Assembly: GCA_029289325.1 (NCBI GenBank)
Contig: JARFTV010000039.1
Span: 1-40,533 of the forward strand
Direction: 5' to 3'
DNA from: Alphaproteobacteria bacterium
GTDB taxonomy: Bacteria; Pseudomonadota; Alphaproteobacteria; Rhodobacterales; Rhodobacteraceae
Length of the DNA: 40,533 bases
A program made the position numbers and the translations under genes. The notes beneath the pieces are model-generated. The model was not told where the DNA came from. It saw only the letters and a program-made list of their open reading frames with translations, and made no database searches. Positions 1 to 7,518 of this stretch are shown piece by piece (position 1 is the first letter of the stretch; every line of letters starts with the position of its first letter).

Positions 1-723
1 GCGGGTGCGGATCGTCACGCTGTCGCGGGCCAGGAGGTCCGCTTCCATGGCTGCCAGCCAGCCCTCGACCGGCTGGCCATCGACCTCTGCCTGATCGACG
101 GGGGCACGGCCGCCCAGCACCGGGGCCTGTTCCAAGAGGATCACGCGTTGACCGGCATCCGCCGCGGCCTTGGCGGCCTTGAGCCCCGCGACCCCTGCCC
201 CGATCACCAGCACATCGCAGAAGGCATAGGCCTGTTCGTAACGGTCCGCGTCGCGCTCGGTCGGTGCCAGCCCCAGACCTGCGGCGCGACGGATGATGGG
301 TTCGAACAGGTGCTTCCACGCCGGGCGCGGGTGGATGAAGGTCTTGTAGTAGAAGCCCGCGGGCATGAAACGCGAGGCATAGTTGTTCACCACACCCACG
401 TCGAATTCCAGACTGGGCCAGTGGTTCTGCGAGCTGCATTCCAGCCCGTCGAACAACTCGGTCGTCGTGGTGCGCTGGTTCGGCTCCAGCCGCCCGCCGG
501 ACCCGAGATTCACCAGCGCGTTCGGCTCTTCCGGCCCCGAGGCGACGATGCCGCGCGGGCGGTGATACTTGAAGCTGCGGCCGACCAGAACCTGGTCATT
601 CGCCAGCAGCCCGGCCGCCAGCGTATCGCCCTGGAAGCCTTTCATGCGCTTGCCGTTGAAGGTGAATTCGACGGGTGCGGTCCGGTCGATCAGCCGGCCG
701 CCCTTGGCGAGACGCGTGCTCAT
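1..723 (-). CDS. soxA: Sarcosine oxidase alpha subunit, N-terminal part (runs off the left edge)
   Basis: The first 241 codons of a heterotetrameric sarcosine oxidase alpha chain are present; the rest lies left of the window. The N-terminus (MSTRLAKGGRLIDRT) is followed by the Fer2_4-like domain with the family string VGRSFKYHRPRGI, then an NAD/FAD dinucleotide fold with GAGVAG near residues 174-179. The alpha subunit binds NAD+ and, in its missing C-terminal half, tetrahydrofolate; the complex demethylates sarcosine to glycine with methylene-THF and H2O2. The ATG at 723 overlaps the soxD stop as ATGA, which indicates translational coupling. It resembles soxA at 21236-24133 but is clearly diverged. 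The identification is firm; the substrate is inferred from the family. Confidence 0.93.
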   Translation of the reverse strand, partial: MSTRLAKGGRLIDRTAPVEFTFNGKRMKGFQGDTLAAGLLANDQVLVGRSFKYHRPRGIVASGPEEPNALVNLGSGGRLEPNQRTTTTELFDGLECSSQNHWPSLEFDVGVVNNYASRFMPAGFYYKTFIHPRPAWKHLFEPIIRRAAGLGLAPTERDADRYEQAYAFCDVLVIGAGVAGLKAAKAAADAGQRVILLEQAPVLGGRAPVDQAEVDGQPVEGWLAAMEADLLARDSVTIRTR

Positions 724-1043
724 TTGTAGCCCTTCCAGTCAGGCCGGCGGGCCTGGATCTTCGCGATGATGTCGGCGGGGGGTTCGGAAGTCTGCGCGGG
801 GTAGGTCCCGAACACCTCCAGCGTGGCGGTGCAGCGGGCGGCAAGGAACCACTTGCCGCAGCCGTAGCTGTGCCGCCAGCGTTCGAAATGGACGCCTTTG
901 GGGTTCTTGCGGGCGAACATGTAGGCTTCGAACTCCTCCGGAGAGGAGCCGGGCCCGAAGCGCTTCAGATGCGCCTCATAGCCGGGGGAGAGCTCGGTCT
1001 CTTCGGCCTTCACGCCACAATATGGACATTCAAGGATCAGCAT
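720..1043 (-). CDS. soxD: Sarcosine oxidase delta subunit
   Basis: A 107-residue protein beginning MLILECPYCG. It carries the zinc-site pattern of SoxD: Cys6 and Cys9 in a CPxC knuckle plus His58 and Cys62 (RHSYGC). The conserved core AYMFARKNPKG lies between them. SoxD is a small structural subunit that caps the alpha/beta interface and holds zinc. It overlaps soxA by four bases. It sits downstream of an FkbM-type gene instead of directly after soxB, which is unusual. The C-terminal 30 residues extend beyond the second copy at 20973-21239, which has only 88 residues. Confidence 0.93.
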   Translation of the reverse strand: MLILECPYCGVKAEETELSPGYEAHLKRFGPGSSPEEFEAYMFARKNPKGVHFERWRHSYGCGKWFLAARCTATLEVFGTYPAQTSEPPADIIAKIQARRPDWKGYK

Positions 1044-1071
1044 GGCGGTCCTTCCGGGTGATGCAGTGGGA

Positions 1072-1821
1072 TCATTCCTCGACCTCGGTCTGACCGATGC
1101 CGCGGTTGAAGAAGGTAAGAAGCTCGTCCAGCGGGACGCTCAGGCCCGGGGCCAGCCCGGCCAGCCAGCCGCCGACCCGGAACGGGGCGAGTCCGGCAGA
1201 CTGCAGAAGATCGACGATGGCCTCGTCTGCGGGCGTTGCCGCGACCGAGCGGACAAGGACCAACGTCGGGCCGACCTCGGCGAGATCGACGCTGCGCAGC
1301 ACCTGTTCCTCATGCCCACCGGCATTGACCACCAGCACATGAGCGGTCTTGATCCCAAGCTCGCTCAGGACGGAGTCCAGGCGGATGAAGGGCACTTCGA
1401 CGCTTTCGAGATCGGCCTCGGTGGCACCGCGCGGCAGGATGCGGTCCCGGATGATGGAGGCGCGGTGCCGCGCGAGCTTGGGGTTCCGTTCCAGTGCCTC
1501 GGGCGTCAGGAAGTGCAGCGGCAGGTTCGCGGCAATGTCGGAAATGCCAAGGTTCAGCACCGCCACGCGGTCGCTGGTGGCGTGCAGCGCCTCAAGCGCG
1601 GCGAAATGGGCGGGATGCGGCTCGATCAACAGGCCGGACCAGCCTTCATTGCGGAAGCGGTCCAGAAGGCCGGGGCCGCCCGCGCCGGTGCCTGACCCGA
1701 CCTCGACCGCAAAGACGCGGCCTTCGTGGCGGTCATGCGCAGCGTTGAGCAGCATGGCTAGGATGGGCGCGTCCAGTCGCCACGGACGGCGCATCCCGAA
1801 AGTGCCGAGGGGGCGGACCAT
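1072..1821 (-). CDS. FkbM-family SAM-dependent methyltransferase-like protein
   Basis: A 249-residue protein with a class I methyltransferase fold. The SAM loop is near residue 42 (VEVGSGTGAGGPG), followed by an acidic ribose-binding strand (LLIEPHPAHFAAL). A second half with VEVPFIRLDSVLSELG matches the FkbM pattern, in which an Asp-containing strand follows a threonine or valine stretch. FkbM enzymes O- or N-methylate small molecules and glycans; the substrate cannot be read here. It lies 28 bp upstream of soxD and inside the soxB...soxDA unit on the same strand, so it is probably co-transcribed with them. No SoxBDAG function requires it. Confidence 0.7.
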   Translation of the reverse strand: MVRPLGTFGMRRPWRLDAPILAMLLNAAHDRHEGRVFAVEVGSGTGAGGPGLLDRFRNEGWSGLLIEPHPAHFAALEALHATSDRVAVLNLGISDIAANLPLHFLTPEALERNPKLARHRASIIRDRILPRGATEADLESVEVPFIRLDSVLSELGIKTAHVLVVNAGGHEEQVLRSVDLAEVGPTLVLVRSVAATPADEAIVDLLQSAGLAPFRVGGWLAGLAPGLSVPLDELLTFFNRGIGQTEVEE

Positions 1822-1845
1822 GTCTCAGCCCCCGCAGTCTGAAAG

Positions 1846-1869
1846 GGCGGGCGCCCCAGGGCGCCCGCC
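1846..1869 (-). terminator. GC hairpin between the membrane-protein gene and the fkbM-like gene
   Basis: A perfect 10-bp stem pairs 1846-1855 with 1860-1869, leaving a CCAG loop. On the minus strand it is followed only by CTTTC, so the T tract is weak. It lies 8 bp after the stop of the upstream gene. It could be an intra-operon attenuator or a 3'-end stabiliser that lowers expression of the fkbM-soxD-soxA part relative to soxB. It may also be a partial terminator. Confidence 0.5.
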
Positions 1870-1876
1870 GCAAGGG

Positions 1877-2203
1877 TTACGGCTGGGCCGGAGCCACAGG
1901 CTCGGCCTCGCCAGCCGGGGCAACAGGCTCGGCACCGTCAACCGGGGCCGCGGCGTCCGGGGCGGTCGGCTGGATGGTGAGGTTGGTCGAATTGTCAACC
2001 GGAGCCGCCGGCGGCTCGATTGTGACATTGGTGTCGCTGCCGGTCGGCGTGGTGGACACGGGGCCCGGTCCGCCGAACACAAGCCAGAGGATGAAGCCCA
2101 CGGCAACGACAAGCCCGCCGACGATGAGAGCCATGCTCGCGCCGGAGGTTTCGGTCGTGCGGGTTTCGCGGACGTAGGTCTTGTAGTTGTCCTGGTCAGC
2201 CAT
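1877..2203 (-). CDS. Single-pass membrane protein with Pro/Ala/Val-rich tail, unknown function
   Basis: A 108-residue protein that I do not recognise as a named family. Residues 1-22 are polar (MADQDNYKTYVRETRTTET). Residues ~23-46 form one strong transmembrane helix (MALIVGGLVVAVGFILWLVF). The rest is a low-complexity Pro/Ala/Thr/Val-rich tail of about 60 residues with repeated EPVAPA-type units, probably periplasmic. The start at 2203 has GGAGA upstream; a longer frame starts farther upstream but lacks a ribosome site and reads into non-conserved sequence. The gene follows soxB by about 100 bp on the same strand, which suggests an accessory role in this operon. Confidence 0.7.
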   Translation of the reverse strand: MADQDNYKTYVRETRTTETSGASMALIVGGLVVAVGFILWLVFGGPGPVSTTPTGSDTNVTIEPPAAPVDNSTNLTIQPTAPDAAAPVDGAEPVAPAGEAEPVAPAQP

Positions 2204-2306
2204 TTGGAAATCTCCATGCAATGATGAACTGGCATGGAAACTCGCCCCCCGGTAAGGGGGTTCCGGCGCTGCGGCGCATCGGCAGAAAGACGCCGCCGTC
2301 CGAACA

Positions 2307-3554
2307 TCAGTGCGCCACCCCCGCGGCGACGGATTCGTCGATGAACTGGCCTTCCTTGAAGCGCCACATGCTGAACTCGGCCGCAAGCGGGCCGGGCTCG
2401 CCCTTGGCCATCAGTTCGGCCATCGCCCAGCCCGAGCCGGGGATCGCCTTGAACCCGCCCGTGCCCCAGCCGCAGTTGATGAAGCAGTTGCCAAGCGGCG
2501 TCTTGGAGATCAGCGGCGAGCGGTCGCCGGTCATGTCCACGATCCCGCCCCACTGGCGCAGCATCTTCAGCCGGCTGATCATGGGGAAGGTCTCGACCAG
2601 CGCGCGGAGCGTCTCCTCGATGTGGTGGAAGCTGCCGCGCTGGGTGTAGTTGTTGAAGCCGTCGGTGCCGCCGCCGATCACCATCTCGCCTTTGTCGGAT
2701 TGCGACATGTAGCCATGGACGGTGTTGGCCATCACGACCACGTCCATGCAAGGCTTGATCGGTTCCGAGACAAGGGCTTGAAGCGCCACGGCCTCGATCG
2801 GAAGGCGGAAGCCCGCCATCTCGGCCAGCTGGCCGGAATGGCCGGCGACGACCATGCCCAGCTTCTTGCAGCCGATGAAGCCCTTGGTCGTGTCGATGCC
2901 AGTCACGTTGCCGTTTTCCGACCGCACGCCCTTCACTTCGCAGTTCTGGATGATGTGCATCCCCATCGCCGAGCAGGCACGGGCATAACCCCAGGCGACG
3001 GCGTCGTGGCGGGCGGTGCCGCCGCGGGCCTGGTAGAGCGCCCCGAGTACCGGATAGCGCGGGCCGTCGATGTTGATGATCGGCACCAGCTCCTTGACCC
3101 GCTGCGGCGAGATCCATTCCGTCTGCACGCCCTGCAGCGCATTGGCATGGACCGTGCGCAGATAGCCGCGCACTTCATGATGGGTCTGGCCCAGCATCAG
3201 CAGGCCCCGCGGACTGAACATGACGTTGTAATTCAGCTCCTGGCTCAGCGTCTCGTAAAGGCTACGAGCCTTCTCGTAGATCGCGGCCGAGGGGTCCTGC
3301 AGGTAGTTCGAGCGGATGATGGTCGTATTCCGCCCGGTGTTGCCACCGCCAAGCCAGCCCTTCTCGATCACCGCGACATTGGTGATGCCGAAATTCTTGC
3401 CCAGGTAATAGGCCGTGGCCAACCCGTGGCCCCCTGCCCCCACGATAATTGCATCGTAGGACGCCTTGGGTTCGGGCGAGGCCCAGGCCCGCTCCCATCC
3501 CATGTGGTAGCGTGCTGCCTCGCGGGCGATGGCAAAGACCGAATAACGCTTCAT
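2307..3554 (-). CDS. soxB: Sarcosine oxidase beta subunit
   Basis: A 415-residue flavoprotein of the D-amino-acid-oxidase fold. The FAD-binding motif is VGAGGHGLATAYYL (residues 38-51). The family signature GGGNTGRNTTIIRSNYL follows at ~69-85. His183 in ARHDAVAWGY is the expected site of covalent FMN attachment in heterotetrameric sarcosine oxidases. The C-terminal region contains the GWGTGGFKA motif. This subunit holds both flavins and does the N-methyl oxidation; it should be cytoplasmic. It is the first gene of the minus-strand operon. It is paralogous to the beta subunit at 19707-20963 with near-identical spacing of motifs. Confidence 0.95.
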   Translation of the reverse strand: MKRYSVFAIAREAARYHMGWERAWASPEPKASYDAIIVGAGGHGLATAYYLGKNFGITNVAVIEKGWLGGGNTGRNTTIIRSNYLQDPSAAIYEKARSLYETLSQELNYNVMFSPRGLLMLGQTHHEVRGYLRTVHANALQGVQTEWISPQRVKELVPIINIDGPRYPVLGALYQARGGTARHDAVAWGYARACSAMGMHIIQNCEVKGVRSENGNVTGIDTTKGFIGCKKLGMVVAGHSGQLAEMAGFRLPIEAVALQALVSEPIKPCMDVVVMANTVHGYMSQSDKGEMVIGGGTDGFNNYTQRGSFHHIEETLRALVETFPMISRLKMLRQWGGIVDMTGDRSPLISKTPLGNCFINCGWGTGGFKAIPGSGWAMAELMAKGEPGPLAAEFSMWRFKEGQFIDESVAAGVAH

Positions 3555-3627
3555 CGGGGCCTCGTCTGGAAGATCGGACCTTGCGTCCGTCTGCTCTCTC
3601 TATGATCGGTTGCCGGTTTTAGCCGCA

Positions 3628-3685
3628 GACATTCGCGGCACAATCGGGAAATATGCGACATTCGGCGACGCGTCCGGGATTGTGC
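3628..3685. promoter_or_regulatory. Repeat-rich divergent promoter region of soxB and ccmI
   Basis: The 213-bp gap between soxB (minus) and ccmI (plus) holds two kinds of repeat. GACATTCG occurs as a direct repeat at 3628-3635 and 3657-3664, spaced 29 bp. GCACAATC at 3638-3645 and its exact inverse GATTGTGC at 3678-3685 have centres 40 bp apart. Such spacing suits protein binding on one face of the helix. I cannot assign a regulator. No clear -35/-10 pair is visible by eye. Confidence 0.4.
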
Positions 3686-3767
3686 GGGAGCCTGCGGCCG
3701 ATTGCCCCTTTCGTGGACTGTCCCGAAGGACTACATCGGGCGCGACGGAACATCGCGGGCGGCGGCA

Positions 3768-4979
3768 ATGGCGGATTGGGATTTCTGGGCAGTGGCGCTG
3801 CTGGCCGCAGTGGCGGTGGCGGCCCTTCTGATCCAGGCGCTGCGCCGGGGCCGGGCCGAGGCTGCCACGGCCGAGGCGGACCTTGCCGTCTACAAGGACC
3901 AGATGGCAGAGATCGCCCGCGACCTTGCGCGAGGCACCATCGGCACCGATGAGGCCGAGCGTCTGCGCGCCGAGATCGGGCGCCGGGTCCTTGACCTCGA
4001 CCGTCAGCGCGGGGCCGACAGCCGGTCGTCAGAGGCACCGGTCGCGCCAGTGGCGGTGCTGGTCGCGGCGACGATCCTGGGCGGCACGCTCGCCGGCTAC
4101 TGGTATCTCGGCGCGCCCGGCTATCCCGACCTGCCCGTCGAGCGCCGCCTTGCCGCAGCCGATGAACGCATGGCGAACCGCCCGAGCCAGGCCGAGGCAG
4201 TGGCCGTGGCCGCCCGGATGCCTCCACCCGAGGCGGACCCGGAATTCCTCAGGCTGATGGACGCCCTGCGCACCGCCGTGGCCGAACGCCCGGACGAACT
4301 TCGCGGGCTGGAACTTCTGGCGCGCAATGAGGCCGCGCTTGGCAATTTCCCCGCCGGCGAGGCGGCGCAACGCCGGCTGATCGAGCTGAAAGGAATGCAG
4401 GCAACGGCGGAAGACCATGCCGCGCTGGCCGAAATCCTCATCGCGGCGGCGGGCGGCTATGTCTCGCCCGAGGCGGAGGCCGAATTGCAGCAGGCGCTGG
4501 CGCTGGATCCGACCGAGGGCCTTGCGCGCTATTACGCGGGCCTGATGTTCGTGCAGGGCGGGCGCTATGACCGCGGCTTCGCGCTCTGGCGCGACCTGCT
4601 GGAGACTGGGCCGGCAGATGCTTCCTGGATCGAACCGCTCCGGGCGCAGATCGAGGAAGTCGCCTGGCGCGCCGGGGTGAGGTACAGCCTGCCCGCCCAG
4701 CGCGGTCCCTCGGCTGGCGACATGACGGCTGCCGCCGAGATGAGCCCGGAAGAACGTCAGGCGATGATAGAGGGCATGGTCGCGCAGCTTTCTGATCGAC
4801 TGGCAAGCGAGGGCGGCAATGTCGAGGACTGGAACCGCCTGATCCGGTCCCTGGCGGTGCTGGAGCGGCTGGATCAGGCGCAGGCAGTCTATGACGAAGC
4901 GAAGGTGCGCTTCGCCGGGCGGCCAGCCGAACTTTCCTTCCTGCGGCTGGCTGCGGTGGAAACGGGGCTGAACCCGTGA
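3768..4979 (+). CDS. ccmI: c-type cytochrome biogenesis protein CcmI (CycH)
   Basis: A 403-residue inner-membrane protein of cytochrome c maturation system I, which holds apocytochrome c for the CcmFH heme ligation complex. The start at 3768 puts the first helix right at the N-terminus ([20 protein letters not shown]), as in the family. Then comes a cytoplasmic coiled-coil-like loop ending in LDLDRQR and a second helix at ~95-115 ([18 protein letters not shown]). A long periplasmic TPR domain follows, with helix pairs such as [20 protein letters not shown] frame extending upstream would add 22 polar residues ahead of the helix and was rejected. The stop overlaps the ruvX start. Confidence 0.9.
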   Translation: MADWDFWAVALLAAVAVAALLIQALRRGRAEAATAEADLAVYKDQMAEIARDLARGTIGTDEAERLRAEIGRRVLDLDRQRGADSRSSEAPVAPVAVLVAATILGGTLAGYWYLGAPGYPDLPVERRLAAADERMANRPSQAEAVAVAARMPPPEADPEFLRLMDALRTAVAERPDELRGLELLARNEAALGNFPAGEAAQRRLIELKGMQATAEDHAALAEILIAAAGGYVSPEAEAELQQALALDPTEGLARYYAGLMFVQGGRYDRGFALWRDLLETGPADASWIEPLRAQIEEVAWRAGVRYSLPAQRGPSAGDMTAAAEMSPEERQAMIEGMVAQLSDRLASEGGNVEDWNRLIRSLAVLERLDQAQAVYDEAKVRFAGRPAELSFLRLAAVETGLNP

Positions 4980-5449
4980 TCTGTGCGTCGGTCGAGGATT
5001 TCGTCGCCGCCCTGCCCCCGAACCGGGCCGTCGCGGGCCTTGATCTCGGAGACAAGACCATCGGTGTCGCGCTCTCGGACCTACGGCGGCAAGTGGCCAC
5101 TCCGATCGAGGTGATCCGCCGCGAGAAATTCACGCTGGATGCGGCGAAGCTGCTGGCGCTTTTGTCCGCGCGCGGGGCGGCCGGGATCGTCCTTGGCCTT
5201 CCGCTGAACATGGACGGTACGGTCGGCCCCCGTGTCCAGGCAACCCAGGCCTTCGCGCGGAATTTGGAAAAGCTGACCGACCTGCCGATCTGCTATTGGG
5301 ATGAGCGGCTATCCACCGTCGCGGCCGAACGGGCGCTTCTGGAGGCGGATACGTCCCGGAAGCGTCGGAAAGAGGTGATCGATCAGGTGGCGGCAGGCTA
5401 TATCCTGCAAGGCGCGCTGGACCGGATGGCGCATCTTGGCAGCAGGTGA
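4976..5449 (+). CDS. ruvX: Putative pre-16S rRNA nuclease / Holliday-junction resolvase homologue RuvX (YqgF)
   Basis: A 157-residue RNase H-fold protein. It has the first acidic strand [15 protein letters not shown], the [13 protein letters not shown] loop, the [15 protein letters not shown] strand with the second acid, and a terminal [14 protein letters not shown] with the third. YqgF processes 16S rRNA 5' ends. The GTG start at 4976 overlaps the ccmI stop codon (GTGA), so the two genes are translationally coupled. Confidence 0.93.
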   Translation: MICASVEDFVAALPPNRAVAGLDLGDKTIGVALSDLRRQVATPIEVIRREKFTLDAAKLLALLSARGAAGIVLGLPLNMDGTVGPRVQATQAFARNLEKLTDLPICYWDERLSTVAAERALLEADTSRKRRKEVIDQVAAGYILQGALDRMAHLGSR

Positions 5450-5465
5450 TGGCGGGAGTGGCGGA

Positions 5466-5696
5466 GTGAAGGACGACGTCTGGAAACGCGACGAAATCGC
5501 CTCGCCTTGCGTGAAGCTTTGCGTCGTGCACCCCGAGGAACGGATCTGCGTCGGCTGCTACCGCAGCATCGACGAGATCAGCCGCTGGTCGCGCATGACC
5601 CATGAGGAACGCGCCACCGTGATGGAGGATCTGCCCTCCCGCGCGCCGCGCCTGTCAAAGCGCCGTGGCGGGCGGCAGGCCCGGCTGGACCGTTAG
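5466..5696 (+). CDS. DUF1289 family protein
   Basis: A 76-residue Cys-rich protein, if started at the GTG at 5466. The core SPCVKLCVVHPEERICVGCYRSIDEI has the four-cysteine arrangement (CxxxC...CxxC) of DUF1289, followed by W and the conserved HEERATVM helix. A metal or Fe-S role is likely but unproven. A TTG at 5436 would lengthen it and overlap ruvX; the GTG is preferred because it sits downstream of a GGGAG/GGCGGAG stretch and gives the usual family N-terminus. It lies 16 bp after ruvX. Confidence 0.85.
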   Translation: MKDDVWKRDEIASPCVKLCVVHPEERICVGCYRSIDEISRWSRMTHEERATVMEDLPSRAPRLSKRRGGRQARLDR

Positions 5697-5765
5697 CCAG
5701 GCGGAGTGCCTGCGGCACGGAGTCTTGAGGGCGCCGGCGCGGGACTTCGCCCGCTTGGCTTCCGC

Positions 5766-5812
5766 CTGGGGGCATTCTGCCCCCAGACCCCTTGAAGATA
5801 TTTGAGGAAGGG
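5766..5812. repeat. Hairpin plus AAGATATTTGAGG tail: Rhodobacterales-type intergenic element / terminator
   Basis: An 8-bp stem (5766-5773 with 5779-5786, loop ATTCT) reads CTGGGGGC...GCCCCCAG. It is followed by ACCCCTTGAAGATATTTGAGG. From general knowledge, Rhodobacterales genomes carry many intergenic elements with a GGGGG-CTGCCCCC stem followed by GAGGATATTT-like sequence. This copy lies between the converging DUF1289 (plus) and 2OG-oxygenase-like (minus) genes and probably ends transcription from both sides. It is the only copy I found in the window. Confidence 0.55.
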
Positions 5813-5817
5813 AAAGC

Positions 5818-6558
5818 CTAAGGGTTGGTCAGCCAGTCGCTGACGCTCCGAAGCTGCGGGCGCAGGTATGCGATCATCCGACCCTCGGCCGGGGCTTCAT
5901 CCAGCGGTTTCCAGGCGGCGACGCCGTGCAGCGTCAGGCGGTGGAGGAGCGTGGCCTCACCGGGCATTGCGATTAGTTCGATCCGGCGGCAGGAGGCGAA
6001 GACCTCGCGTCGGGCCTGTTGGTAGGGGACGGTGAGGTCGATCTCGCCCCAGGTTTCGGGCGGATGCGGGGTCAGCGCCGCAAGGAGGGCCGCGCGAAGG
6101 ATCTCGTGGCTACCCTCCCAGACCGTCAGGGGGGAGGCGCCGGTCCGGTTCAGCGGAAGGCCCAGGATCCAGGCATGGGGCTCCTTGACCATGCGGCGCT
6201 TGTCGGGGCCGATGGGGAGAAGACCGTCGAGATGGGCCGCATCGCGATCGCGGCGGAAGGCGAAGGCGGCGGGCGTCTCCTCGGGCGAGGGCTGGGGATA
6301 GCCCGGGCGAATGACCGAGAGCTGCGCCCTGTGCAGGGGTTCCGGAGCAAGCGGTAGAGCCTCCCAAGGGAAGGGCGTGCTACCGATGCTGCCGTCCGGC
6401 GTATTCGGCAGCGCATCGACACCGACGAACCAGGTGCCACCGCAGCGCCACGGCTCGGCGCTGGTAGCGAGCACGATCTGCCCGGCCTCATGGGCGGACC
6501 TGGCCCAGGCAGCGATGGCCGGATGCGGACCGATCCGCCGCCAACCCCGTTCTACCAT
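5818..6558 (-). CDS. Phytanoyl-CoA dioxygenase-like 2OG-Fe(II) oxygenase (putative)
   Basis: A 246-residue protein beginning MVERGWRRIGPHPAI. It has a possible facial triad: His and Asp in RDAAHLDGLLP, a distal His in ATLLHRLTLHG, and an Arg in EGRMIAYLRP that could bind 2-oxoglutarate. Between these lies ILGLPLNRTGASPLTVWEGSHE, which resembles the core of the phytanoyl-CoA dioxygenase family, where WPGSH-type motifs are common. The substrate is unknown. The ATG at 6558 overlaps the end of the upstream permease gene by seven bases, so the two are likely co-transcribed. Confidence 0.6.
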   Translation of the reverse strand: MVERGWRRIGPHPAIAAWARSAHEAGQIVLATSAEPWRCGGTWFVGVDALPNTPDGSIGSTPFPWEALPLAPEPLHRAQLSVIRPGYPQPSPEETPAAFAFRRDRDAAHLDGLLPIGPDKRRMVKEPHAWILGLPLNRTGASPLTVWEGSHEILRAALLAALTPHPPETWGEIDLTVPYQQARREVFASCRRIELIAMPGEATLLHRLTLHGVAAWKPLDEAPAEGRMIAYLRPQLRSVSDWLTNP

Positions 6559-7370
6559 CCCAGAACCTTGCGCAGCATGTTCAAGGCGACCAGTGTGAGG
6601 AAGATCGCGAAGGCGCGTTTCAGGGGCTTGGGGTTCATCGCATGGGCCAGCCGCACGCCCAGCGGCGTGGTCAGAAGCGTCGTCCCGATCACCACCAGGA
6701 AGGCCGGCAGGTTGACTGCACCCACGGTGTAGGGCGGCGCTTCCGCGACCGGCAGGAGCAGGAAGCCGAGCACCGCCGGCACCGCGATCAGCACGCCAAA
6801 GCCCGAGGCGGTGGCGACCGCCCGGTGGATGGGCATCCCGTACAGCGTCATCAAGGGCACCCCGAAGGTGCCGCCGCCGATCCCCATCATCGCCGAGAAG
6901 AAGGCCACCGCACCCGCCAGGAGGCTGCGGACCGGCTGGCCCGGCATCGCCTGTCCCAGCCGCAAGCTGTCGCGACCGAAGGCCATCCACAGCCCTGCCA
7001 GTCCCGCAAGCACCCCGAACACCGCCTGCAATGTCATCGACGACACGCGCGTGGCGACGAAGGTCCCAACGGCGGCGGCGATCACCAGGGTCGGCCCCCA
7101 GGTCTTCAGGACTTCCCAGTCGACTGCGCCCTTCTTGTGGTGCGACGATACGGATCGGATCGACGTGATGACGATCGTCGCCATCGAGGTCGCCACACAG
7201 ACCTGCATCAGCTGGTCGCCCCCATAGCCGAGGCTGCCGAAGGCGTAAAAGAAGGCCGGGACCAGCACGATCCCGCCGCCCACGCCGAGGAGGCCCCCGA
7301 TCACCCCGGCAAAGGCGCCGATCACCAGAAGCGCGGCGAGCATCGGCAGAAGAATGGAAAGTTCGGGCAT
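6552..7370 (-). CDS. TauE/SafE (DUF81) family permease
   Basis: An integral membrane protein of 272 residues (283 if started at 7403). It has about eight helices and two internal repeats, each with a glycine-rich loop: GVIGGLLGVGGGIVLVPAF and SAMMGIGGGTFGVPLMTLYG. These are the hallmarks of TauE/SafE exporters of sulfite, sulfoacetate or other organosulfur anions. The 7370 start has AGGTG six bases upstream; 7403 has a weaker AAGGG. The substrate cannot be inferred from context; the partner gene downstream is a putative oxygenase. Confidence 0.85.
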   Translation of the reverse strand: MPELSILLPMLAALLVIGAFAGVIGGLLGVGGGIVLVPAFFYAFGSLGYGGDQLMQVCVATSMATIVITSIRSVSSHHKKGAVDWEVLKTWGPTLVIAAAVGTFVATRVSSMTLQAVFGVLAGLAGLWMAFGRDSLRLGQAMPGQPVRSLLAGAVAFFSAMMGIGGGTFGVPLMTLYGMPIHRAVATASGFGVLIAVPAVLGFLLLPVAEAPPYTVGAVNLPAFLVVIGTTLLTTPLGVRLAHAMNPKPLKRAFAIFLTLVALNMLRKVLGW

Positions 7371-7518
7371 GTCGGGCACCTGTCGCTCAAGCCATCCGGA
7401 CATAGCCCGGCCCTTGGCGGCTGACCAGTGACAAAGGCTCTGGCCAAGCTGGATACCGAATGGTATGCAGCGCCTCCGCCGAAGGCGAATACTGTCCCGT
7501 CATCCAATAGGCATCCCG

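Noticed and set aside
1-3605. Long open frames on the plus strand opposite the first sox operon
   Set aside because: They are antisense shadows of high-GC coding DNA. The minus-strand products have full family motifs; the plus-strand ones have none.
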